A stretch of DNA of 16,921 nt from DAOUGC01 sp034429695 (lineage in GTDB: Bacteria; Chloroflexota; Anaerolineae; Anaerolineales; Anaerolineaceae), in the NCBI GenBank assembly GCA_034429695.1, contig DAOUGC010000215.1, positions 1 through 16,921 on the forward strand, written 5' to 3'. The notes beneath the pieces are model-generated. The model was not told where the DNA came from. It did not search any database and saw only the letters and a list, made by a program, of their open reading frames with translations. The position numbers were made by a program, and so were the translations under genes. Position 1 is the first letter of the stretch. Each line of letters starts with the position of its first letter. Below, piece after piece: positions 6,373-12,332 of the stretch.

Positions 6373-8064
6373 ATGGACGAAAATCCTTACGTGGGTTATG
6401 TGGTCTCCGGCAGCCTGAAGGACGCGCTGCGCGTGCGCCTGACAGTTGAACCCCAGCAGGTGCAGGAAGGCTCTTTTGTGATTGTGGAGAGCGGCGGCTG
6501 GCACTTTTATGGTCTGGTGACCGACCTGCAACTGGGCGCAACCGACCCGCGCTTTGCCGATGAGCAGAGTGAGCAGCGCCTGCCCGCCGGGCTGGCAAAA
6601 CTGCTGCACGGGCAGACGCTGTACACCAACCTGGAAGTGCTGCCTGCACTGATGCTCGAAACCGGGCCTGACCTGGCCTCGCCCATGTACCCGGCCTGGC
6701 GGCAGGCGCACCCGCAGGACCCTTACCCCGGTCCGGTGAAGACCGTGCCGTCTCACCATGCGCCGGTGCGCATGGCGCACGCGGGCGATGTGGCCGAGGT
6801 GTTCGGAAAGCCGGGTGAGAAGGGCGGCTTTGTGATCGGAACCACCCGTGAGCAGGGTCACCCGGTGTGCCTGAACCTGGAGAAGTTCGTGCAGCGCTCG
6901 TCCGGCGTGTTTGGCGCAACCGGCACGGGCAAGAGTTTCCTCACGCGCATTTTGCTGGCGGGGCTGATCCAGTACAACAAGGCATCGGTGCTGGTGTTTG
7001 ACATGCACAATGAGTACGGGCTGGACGATACCGCCTCGGATACCAACCAAAAGGTGGTGGGGTTGAAGAGCAAGTTCCCCACACGGGTGAGAATTGTGGC
7101 GCTGGGCAGGGGCGCCAGCGTGCGCGGCCAGCAGCCCGATTTTCACCTGGAGATCGCCGAGAGCGATATTCAGCCTGAGGATATCGAGATGCTCTCTCGT
7201 GAGCTGAACCTGCGCGAGACCACCTCAACCACGCTGGATGCGCTGGTGCATACTTTTGGCAGGGGCAGGTGGTTCAAGGAGTTCAAGAAGATGAAGGTCG
7301 GCGCGGTGGTGGAGACCGAGGAAGGCAAGAAGGTCCCCGCGCCTGACAGTGTGGCAGCCTGGGCGCTGGAAAACGGCGTGAATGTGATGGCGGCCGAGGG
7401 GCTTCACTCCAAACTCAACCGCGTGTTCAATCTGAGCTATGTGGTGGAACAGACCGCTGGTGACACGCTGCGCGAGATGATCAAGGCGCTGGAAGAGGGG
7501 CAGAGCCTGGTGTTGTCTTTTGGCGACCACGAAAGCGACCTGGATTACCTGCTGGTGACCAACCTGATCACGCGCCGCATCCGCGCCGCATGGGAGCAGC
7601 GCACCAATCAGTACCGCACGCATGGAGAGAAGGAACCCCGCCCGCTGGTGATCGCCGTGGAGGAGGCTCACAAACTGCTCAACCGCGAAATGGCTGCCCA
7701 GACGACCTTCTCGACCATCGCGCGGGAGATGCGCAAGTATTACGTGACGCTGTTGATCATCGATCAACGTCCTTCGCAGATCTATGACGAGGTGATGTCG
7801 CAGCTCGGCACGCGCATTTCCGGCTGGCTGGGTGATGACGCCGACATCTCGGCGGTGCTCTCGGGGCTTGCCGGGCGGGATCAGTTGCGCGGCATGCTCT
7901 CACGCCTGCAGCCCAAGGAGGAAGTGCTGCTGCTGGGCTGGGGCGTGCCCATGCCCATCCCGGTGCGCTCGCGGCGCTATGATGACAGGTTCTGGCGCGA
8001 GCTGTTGGGCGGAGACCCTGGTTTGCAATCGGAGAGTGATATTCTTAAGAGTATGGGGTATTAA
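6373..8064 (+). CDS. herA: HerA-type hexameric DNA-translocating ATPase
   Basis: 563 residues of the HerA/FtsK-superfamily ATPase (DUF87-type) that pumps duplex DNA and stimulates NurA. An N-terminal HAS-barrel (about 5-100) leads into the RecA-like core. Visible motifs are Walker A GATGTGKS (181-188), the HerA signature DMHNEYG (210-216), Walker B LVIAVEEAH (425-433), the arginine-finger region REMRKYYV (451-458) and IDQRPSQ (463-469). The C-terminal part (510-563) includes LLGWGVPMPIPVRSRRYDD, as in HerA homologues. All catalytic positions look intact. GGAGGA lies 6 nt before the start, 13 nt after the preceding stop. It is the last gene of the operon, followed by a stem-loop of the A3 element at 8104 that could end transcription. 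Known archaeal systems place it in double-strand-break resection; a defence role in this bacterium is possible but unproven. Confidence 0.93.
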   Translation: MDENPYVGYVVSGSLKDALRVRLTVEPQQVQEGSFVIVESGGWHFYGLVTDLQLGATDPRFADEQSEQRLPAGLAKLLHGQTLYTNLEVLPALMLETGPDLASPMYPAWRQAHPQDPYPGPVKTVPSHHAPVRMAHAGDVAEVFGKPGEKGGFVIGTTREQGHPVCLNLEKFVQRSSGVFGATGTGKSFLTRILLAGLIQYNKASVLVFDMHNEYGLDDTASDTNQKVVGLKSKFPTRVRIVALGRGASVRGQQPDFHLEIAESDIQPEDIEMLSRELNLRETTSTTLDALVHTFGRGRWFKEFKKMKVGAVVETEEGKKVPAPDSVAAWALENGVNVMAAEGLHSKLNRVFNLSYVVEQTAGDTLREMIKALEEGQSLVLSFGDHESDLDYLLVTNLITRRIRAAWEQRTNQYRTHGEKEPRPLVIAVEEAHKLLNREMAAQTTFSTIAREMRKYYVTLLIIDQRPSQIYDEVMSQLGTRISGWLGDDADISAVLSGLAGRDQLRGMLSRLQPKEEVLLLGWGVPMPIPVRSRRYDDRFWRELLGGDPGLQSESDILKSMGY

Positions 8065-8096
8065 TGGAGTAGGTGGTAAACCGTGGGGTGGGATGC

Positions 8097-8210
8097 GTCT
8101 TCTCCTCCCCCATCGATGGTTTTTCGATGGGGGAGGTGGAGCCGAACGCCGCAATGGTGTTTGGCATGCAATGATCATTGAGCGGCGTTCGGGGCCGGAG
8201 GGGGTGTTCT
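8097..8210 (-). repeat. Two-hairpin intergenic element, copy A3 (reverse)
   Basis: Reverse-complement relative of the element at 3618-3729. The hairpin CCTCCCCCATCGA (8104-8116) / TCGATGGGGGAGG (8124-8136) has 13 bp. The inverted repeat CCGAACGCCG (8142-8151) / CGGCGTTCGG (8183-8192) follows, and the end reads GGAGGGGGTGTTCT. It begins 33 nt after the herA stop, and the first hairpin may act as its terminator. Confidence 0.8.
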
Positions 8211-8316
8211 AAACGTGAACGATCATCGAGGAAAATGGCGGGTAATGAAAAACAACCCGAGATCTATTCGTGGAATTCGATTTTCCGTGCCTTTCGTGTT
8301 TGCTTTTCTCCCACCC

Positions 8317-8408
8317 TGAAGAACTTATCACGAATTACACGAAGAGACGAAATTCACGAATTTTTCTTGTTCGTGCCATTCGCGAGAAAAATCCCACATG
8401 CATAAAAA
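8317..8408 (+). repeat. 92-bp CACGAA-rich repeat, copy 1
   Basis: It starts TGAAGAACTTATCACGAA and ends CCACATGCATAAAAA. Inside are CACGAA and TTCGTG motifs that can pair with each other. Nearly identical copies occur at 8715-8805 and 8844-8935. Confidence 0.75.
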
Positions 8409-8409
8409 T

Positions 8410-8436
8410 GGCGGCTTGGAAGAACACCAAGCCACC
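8410..8436. repeat. GGCGGCTTGG hairpin, copy 1
   Basis: GGCGGCTTGG (8410-8419) pairs with CCAAGCCACC (8427-8436) around AAGAACA, with one G-T pair. It is followed by CTAC, like the GTAGGG/CCCTAC family upstream of nurA. Confidence 0.65.
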
Positions 8437-8496
8437 CTACAAAAAACTTTTCCCCCATCCTAACGAATGGAAACGAATGAACGAAAGCCGGATTGC

Positions 8497-8611
8497 GTCT
8501 TCTCCTCCCCCATCGATGGTTTTTTCGATGGGGGAGGTGGAGCCGAACGCCGCAATGGTGTTTGCCAAGCAATAAACATTGAGCGGCGTTCGGGGCCGGA
8601 GGGGGTGTTCT
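8497..8611 (-). repeat. Two-hairpin intergenic element, copy A4 (reverse)
   Basis: Almost identical to copy A3, in the same reverse orientation: CCTCCCCCATCGA (8504-8516) / TCGATGGGGGAGG (8525-8537), then the GAACGCCG/CGGCGTTC pair and a GGAGGGGGTGTTCTT end. It belongs to the second tandem unit. Confidence 0.8.
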
Positions 8612-8714
8612 TAACGTGAACGATCATTGAGGAATATGGCGGGTAATGAAAAACGCCCCGAGATCTATTCGTGTCATTAGATTTTTCGTGCCTTTTGTGT
8701 TTGCTTTTCCCCCC

Positions 8715-8805
8715 GAAGAATTTATCACGAATGACACGAAGCGACGAAATTCACGAATTTTTCTTGTTCGTGCCATTCGTGGTAAAAATCCCACACGTAT
8801 AAAAA
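8715..8805 (+). repeat. CACGAA-rich repeat, copy 2
   Basis: 91-bp copy of the 8317-8408 repeat, starting GAAGAATTTATCACGAATG. It differs by a handful of substitutions, including GTGGTAAAAATC in place of GCGAGAAAAATC. Confidence 0.75.
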
Positions 8806-8806
8806 T

Positions 8807-8833
8807 GGCGGCTTGGAAGAACACCAAGCCGCC
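8807..8833. repeat. GGCGGCTTGG hairpin, copy 2
   Basis: A perfect 10-bp stem, GGCGGCTTGG (8807-8816) / CCAAGCCGCC (8824-8833), with the loop AAGAACA. It is followed by CTACAAAAA. Confidence 0.7.
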
Positions 8834-8843
8834 CTACAAAAAC

Positions 8844-8935
8844 TGAAGAACTTATCACGAATGACACGAACGGACGAAATTCACGAATTTTTCTTGTTCG
8901 TGCCATTCGCGAGAAAAATCCCACATGCATAAAAA
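8844..8935 (+). repeat. CACGAA-rich repeat, copy 3
   Basis: A third 92-bp copy, directly after unit 2. Its ends are closer to copy 1 than to copy 2 (GCGAGAAAAATC and CATGCATAAAAA). No GGCGGCTTGG hairpin follows, so the third unit is truncated. Confidence 0.75.
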
Positions 8936-9001
8936 CCACAAAAAACGTCCCGCATTCCAATCGTCCCTGAAAATTTAACCATCGGGATGGGCGGGGGCTG
9001 A

Positions 9002-9919
9002 TTAACGTTTGATTTGCCGGATCGCGCTCAAAGCAAAGGCCTGCACCTGTTCCTGGATGAACCCCGGGGTGATGTCCGTGCGCCCGCGCTGATGGAAAAA
9101 CCCTGCCCAGTTCTCCAGATCATCCGCCACCATGCGCGCCAGGCGCAGCACGGCGCACAGGTCAAACCAGGGCAGCCATGCGCCGTCCACCGGCAGATTA
9201 TTCATATAGCTGTGCGTAAAGGCTGCGGCTGCCGCGGGTGTGTGGATCCAGGTCAGGTCCAGACGCGCGCAGGCCAGGTCCAGCAGCGGATGACCCATTC
9301 CCGCATCCTCCCAGTCGATCACCGCAGCCAGCCGGTCTGAGCGCCACAACCAGTTGCCGGGCCAGAAGTCGCCGTGCAGCAGGGCAGGGTGGGAAGGTTG
9401 GGGAAGCTCCCCTGCGGATAGAAATTCAGCGGCGGGTGCGGCTGCCGCGGCAAGCGATACCGCCCCGGGCGCAAGCCGGGTTTCGGTCTGCACCGGCGGC
9501 AGATTTTCCTGCAGTTCAGAGGGCGGTTGGACGCTGTGCAGCCGCGCCAGCCACGCACCGGCTTGCAATGCCCGTTCCGTTGAGCCGTCCAGTTCAAGGC
9601 GAATTTCGCCTTCCACATAATCCAGCACCAGGCAGGGCGATCCAAGCAATTCGCCCGATAGATCAGCGAGAACCGGCTGTGGAGTCGGGAAATTGACGGT
9701 TTTCAGCCATTTCAGCAGGCGAAGTTCGCGTTGCAGGTCTCCGCCAGGCAGGCGGCGCACCACCAGCAGGCGCGTTTTTTCATCCGGCAGGGCTACATTC
9801 AGCAGGGTCATACCGGCGGAGAGGCCGCCGGTGAGCGGCGCGGCGTGTGTCCCCCGCGCCAGGGGGTGCAGCCGGGAGGCGATGGGTTGGTACAGGTCAT
9901 GCGGATTAATCGCGCTCAC
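9002..9919 (-). CDS. APH-fold kinase (aminoglycoside phosphotransferase/choline kinase-like)
   Basis: 305 residues. The small-molecule kinase core is clear: LLVVRRLP in the nucleotide-binding lobe (51-58), LVLDYVEGE hinge (97-105), catalytic HGDFWPGN (182-189; Asp184 as base, Asn189 for Mg) and IDWEDAGMGHPLLDLA (201-216), the metal-binding Asp motif. The family phosphorylates hydroxyls of sugars, choline, amino acids or antibiotics; the substrate is unknown, and a resistance role should not be assumed. The start is a GTG at 9917-9919 (AGG lies 3 nt upstream) that overlaps the end of the upstream gene by 14 nt. This suggests coupling as the last gene of a RidA/two-TM/kinase run. Cytoplasmic. 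Confidence 0.85.
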   Translation of the reverse strand: MSAINPHDLYQPIASRLHPLARGTHAAPLTGGLSAGMTLLNVALPDEKTRLLVVRRLPGGDLQRELRLLKWLKTVNFPTPQPVLADLSGELLGSPCLVLDYVEGEIRLELDGSTERALQAGAWLARLHSVQPPSELQENLPPVQTETRLAPGAVSLAAAAAPAAEFLSAGELPQPSHPALLHGDFWPGNWLWRSDRLAAVIDWEDAGMGHPLLDLACARLDLTWIHTPAAAAAFTHSYMNNLPVDGAWLPWFDLCAVLRLARMVADDLENWAGFFHQRGRTDITPGFIQEQVQAFALSAIRQIKR

Positions 9920-10535
9920 GAGCCTGGGTGGGGGCGGCGGGCATTTTGTGGGGGGGGTGCTGTTTCCAGCGCGGATAGGCGCGCCGCAACAGGCTGGCGA
10001 TGATGAAGTTAATCACCAGGCCGACCCCCAGCCCAAACAAACCGCCGATCACGGATACCGCCGCAATCAGGGCGTCGGTGGACAGGTAAACGCGCGTGCG
10101 CATGATATGACTATCGCCGGAACTGTCCTGCGCGATATAGATGGTGCGCCAGGGAGAGCGGACGCCGTACTCGCAGCCCAGCGCAATGTCAATATCGGGG
10201 ACGAGCAGCGGAACCAGCTCCAGTGAATAGGGGGTGGTGGCGCGGCTGCACGGCATGGCAGTAAAGCTTTCGTCCAGGTCCGCCGCTTCACATTCCTCCA
10301 TGGAGCAGGCATACAGGTTGCCCTGCTGATCGCGCAACAGGTATTCCGTGTTGGTGGTGCGGTAAGCCAGCAGCGAGTCAGGGTCGCCATTCATGCCCTT
10401 CAGCGGCTGCCAGTGATCCGGAAAACTCCACCACAGGTTGACAAATCCGTACAGGCTCCCCAAAAAACCGACCACAAAACCGCCAATGGCGATTAACGTC
10501 ATCAGCAAACCGAAAAAGGTCAGTTTTTTACACAT
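9906..10535 (-). CDS. Two-TM membrane protein of unknown function
   Basis: 209 residues, family not recognised. A hydrophobic segment at about 7-34 and another at about 155-183 frame a probable extracytoplasmic domain (about 36-152) with four cysteines (Cys77, Cys82, Cys96, Cys121), which could form disulfides. The basic tail (about 184-209, SLLRRAYPRWK then His/Pro-rich) is presumably cytoplasmic. A GGAG lies upstream of the ATG. The gene starts 43 nt after the ridA-like stop and overlaps the kinase by 14 nt. The tail is encoded across a C8 tract (9950-9957). Confidence 0.75.
   Translation of the reverse strand: MCKKLTFFGLLMTLIAIGGFVVGFLGSLYGFVNLWWSFPDHWQPLKGMNGDPDSLLAYRTTNTEYLLRDQQGNLYACSMEECEAADLDESFTAMPCSRATTPYSLELVPLLVPDIDIALGCEYGVRSPWRTIYIAQDSSGDSHIMRTRVYLSTDALIAAVSVIGGLFGLGVGLVINFIIASLLRRAYPRWKQHPPHKMPAAPTQARERD
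9950..9957 (-). repeat. C8 homopolymer in the two-TM gene
   Basis: Eight C in a row on the coding strand, within the codons for His-Pro-Pro-His near the C-terminus. It lies about 30 nt before the kinase GTG. Loss of one C would shift the frame into the kinase frame, which has no stop between here and the GTG. Confidence 0.7.
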
Positions 10536-10578
10536 GGCTGCGCTCCATTCATAAGGTTCCGTTCGGTACAGTCGGGTG

Positions 10579-10926
10579 TCAGGCGATTACGGCCATGCCT
10601 TCGATCATGATCAGGCAGTCGTCATCAATAAACTCGGTGGTGGCGGTCATGCGCGCAGGGTAATGACCCGCTTTGAAATAGCGCAGGAAGGCCTTTTCCA
10701 TTTCGGGCAGGTCTTTTACATTTTTCAACCACACCGTCACCTTCACCACGTGATCCAGGCTGAGGCCCAGTTCAGCCAGGGTGCGGCTGATGCCCTGGAT
10801 GGCGTCATCCATCTGTTCGGCAAAGGTCTCGCCGCCGCCGCGGTGCAAGCCAAGATACACCTGTCCGCCGGCTACCACGGCAGAGGAATAGCTGTAAGGG
10901 GTGGTGACATACTTAAATTCCGGCAT
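10579..10926 (-). CDS. RidA/YjgF-family enamine/imine deaminase
   Basis: 115 residues, usual length for this trimeric family. RidA proteins hydrolyse reactive enamines/imines released by PLP enzymes, such as 2-aminoacrylate. Recognised parts are the VVAGGQVYLGLHRGG strand-turn region, AEQMDDAIQGISRTLAELG, VVKVTVWLKNVKDLPEME, and the active-site end HYPARMTATTEF with the conserved Arg (92). In true RidA the bound carboxylate contacts this Arg, and EGMAVIA is the usual last strand. The residue near the GLHRGGG turn departs from the common form, so it may be a paralogue with another substrate. AAGGAG stands 6 nt before the ATG. It follows the permease by 63 nt. Confidence 0.88.
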   Translation of the reverse strand: MPEFKYVTTPYSYSSAVVAGGQVYLGLHRGGGETFAEQMDDAIQGISRTLAELGLSLDHVVKVTVWLKNVKDLPEMEKAFLRYFKAGHYPARMTATTEFIDDDCLIMIEGMAVIA

Positions 10927-10963
10927 GTTGCTCTCCTTGATAACGCAATGATGGATGAGACTG

Positions 10964-10969
10964 ATTGTA
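10964..10969 (-). promoter_or_regulatory. Candidate -10 of the ridA-like gene
   Basis: TACAAT on the minus strand lies between the permease stop and the ridA-like start, placing a start near 10957 and a leader of about 31 nt with AAGGAG. The -35 region matches only weakly, so read-through from the permease gene may matter too. Confidence 0.4.
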
Positions 10970-10989
10970 CTGCCAATCTGGAAAAAGGT

Positions 10990-12225
10990 TTACAGCGGGT
11001 GGGTCAGACCCAGCCATGCCACAGCAATGATCAGCGAAAGAATGGTGATGATGAACCCCGAACGGGTGTACTCCCAAAAACCGATCTCGATCCGCCAGCG
11101 GCGGGCGGTTTCAGCCACGATCAGGTTGGCCACCGAGCCAAGCAGGGTCAGGTTGCCTGCCAGGGTGGAGGCAGCCGCGATCGCCAGCCAGGCTGAGGTG
11201 GGGTTTGCCATGCTGCCAGCCACCGGTTTCAACAGCAGTACAGCCGGTACGTTGGAGACCAGGTTGCTCAGAACGATGGTAACGACTGTCAAATTAATCA
11301 GGTTGGCTCCCGCGGTCAGTTGCTGCAGATTGATCAGCGAACGGGTGACGCCCGAGCTTTCCAGCGAGCCGCTGACCACAAACAGGGCGGCGAAGAACAC
11401 CAGCAGGCTCCAGTCGAACTCAGCGAAGACCACGTGCGGGGCGTGGCGGCGGGTGACCAGCAGCAGGCAGGCCGCCAGAAAGGCAGCCAGCGCGATGGGC
11501 GCTCCTGCCAGAAAGGCGACCATTAATCCCAGCGCCACCAGGCTGGACTTAATCAGCAGCGGGCGTGAAACCGGTTCGCCATCGTCATCCACGGCTTCAA
11601 AGGTCTGGCTCTTGCGAAATTCGCGCGGGTACAACCATATCAGCACCAGCCAGATGATCCCCATGCTCATGAATGCCACAGGCGCCAGCGCCAGGGTGAA
11701 ATTGAGGTAAGGGATGCCTGAGGCAATGCCGATGATCATGTTTTGCGGGTTGCCGGTGAGCGTGGCGGTTGAGCCGATGTTGGCTGCCGTTGCCAGGGCG
11801 ATCAGATAGGGCAGCGGGTTGCGCTTCAGCCGGTCGGTGAGGGTGATCAGGAACGGCGCGAACATCAGGCAAACCGTATCGTTGAGGAACAGCGCCGAGA
11901 GCACCCCCGCCAGCAGGATCTCGAGCGCCAGAAAGACGCGCGGGGTGCGCGCCAGTTTGATCAGTGCGCGCCCTGCCAGGGTGAAAAAGCCTGCCAGTTT
12001 GAGGTTGGCGTTGATGATCATCATGCTGAACAGCAGAAACAGGGTGTCGAAGTCCACATAGGCGGGCAGTTCATCAAAGCGCACCTGCCCGAAGATCAAC
12101 AGCAACGCCACGCCCAGCAGCGCAATGGTGGTGCGGTTGGATTTGATGATCGGGTAACGGCCAAACGCGACACCGGCCAGGGTGAGCACGACGATGACGG
12201 CGGTGATCCACGGCGTGGGGGACAT
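10990..12225 (-). CDS. ArsB/NhaD-superfamily permease (SLC13-like)
   Basis: 411 residues, a polytopic inner-membrane transporter of the ion-transporter (ArsB/NhaD/DASS) superfamily, with about 10-11 hydrophobic segments. Conserved pieces are FLNDTVCLMFAPF (113-125), ANIGSTATLTGNPQNMIIG (148-166) in the first half, and LSNLVSNVPAVLLL (319-332) with TLAGNLTLLGSVANLIVAE (354-372) in the second. These are the paired re-entrant loop motifs of the inverted-repeat fold. A charged loop at about 203-220 joins the halves. Substrate could be arsenite, Na+/H+ or a dicarboxylate; no arsenic or other gene nearby decides it. The ATG at 12225 is preferred to an in-frame TTG at 12279, because a TATAAT box lies six bases upstream of it and the intervening codons look non-coding. 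Confidence 0.85.
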   Translation of the reverse strand: MSPTPWITAVIVVLTLAGVAFGRYPIIKSNRTTIALLGVALLLIFGQVRFDELPAYVDFDTLFLLFSMMIINANLKLAGFFTLAGRALIKLARTPRVFLALEILLAGVLSALFLNDTVCLMFAPFLITLTDRLKRNPLPYLIALATAANIGSTATLTGNPQNMIIGIASGIPYLNFTLALAPVAFMSMGIIWLVLIWLYPREFRKSQTFEAVDDDGEPVSRPLLIKSSLVALGLMVAFLAGAPIALAAFLAACLLLVTRRHAPHVVFAEFDWSLLVFFAALFVVSGSLESSGVTRSLINLQQLTAGANLINLTVVTIVLSNLVSNVPAVLLLKPVAGSMANPTSAWLAIAAASTLAGNLTLLGSVANLIVAETARRWRIEIGFWEYTRSGFIITILSLIIAVAWLGLTHPL

Positions 12226-12231
12226 GCGACG

Positions 12232-12237
12232 ATTATA
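12232..12237 (-). promoter_or_regulatory. -10 box for leaderless permease transcript
   Basis: A consensus TATAAT on the minus strand ends six bases before the ATG. Standard spacing puts transcription start on the A of ATG (12225). No ribosome-binding site is present, which fits leaderless translation. The -35 is poor. Confidence 0.55.
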
Positions 12238-12258
12238 TACCCGTCTTTTCTTGAGTGG

Positions 12259-12267
12259 TGATATTAT
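12259..12267 (+). promoter_or_regulatory. Candidate extended -10 of the GGDEF gene
   Basis: TGaTATTAT matches the extended -10 form seen before the DUF116-like gene and nurA. The start would be near 12274, with a leader of about 59 nt and GGTGA (12325-12329) close to the ATG. The divergent permease -10 lies about 25 bp away. Confidence 0.45.
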
Positions 12268-12332
12268 TAAAACAGGCAAGGATTGTTATTTATTTTGTTT
12301 GTGCTGGCATTAGAGTTAACCTGTGGTGAAAA

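Larger units (their letters stand above)
8065..9001. other. Gene-free region downstream of herA: two ~400-bp tandem units plus a partial third
   Basis: The region is built from repeats: unit 1 about 8097-8445, unit 2 about 8497-8841, and a third partial unit 8842-8937. Equivalent points are about 400 bp apart (hairpin at 8104 and 8504). Each full unit contains a reversed two-hairpin element, a conserved segment with GGCGGGTAATGAAAAAC, a CACGAA-rich repeat and a GGCGGCTTGG hairpin. Short open frames here (for example 8270-8575 and 8646-8846) have low-complexity products reading the repeats and are not treated as genes. Confidence 0.8.

Noticed and set aside
6283..7767. Long minus-strand open frames opposite herA (287 and 180 codons)
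   Set aside because: They lie antisense to the conserved Walker A/B-coding region and have no recognisable motif or ribosome-binding site.
8317..8935. CRISPR array
   Set aside because: Repeats are about 92 bp, only three copies, with irregular 307- and 38-bp gaps and no cas genes.
8270..8960. Short open frames with FLVRAIR- and FVPF-rich products
   Set aside because: They read CACGAA-rich intergenic repeats in several frames and strands, a common source of false gene calls.
8975..9001. Terminator for the minus-strand kinase
   Set aside because: Only a 4-bp CCAT/ATGG stem precedes the T-rich stretch, too weak to call.
12226..12279. TTG-initiated 18-codon extension of the permease
   Set aside because: The extra residues are Lys/Arg-rich and lie over the TATAAT box; no ribosome-binding site precedes the TTG.
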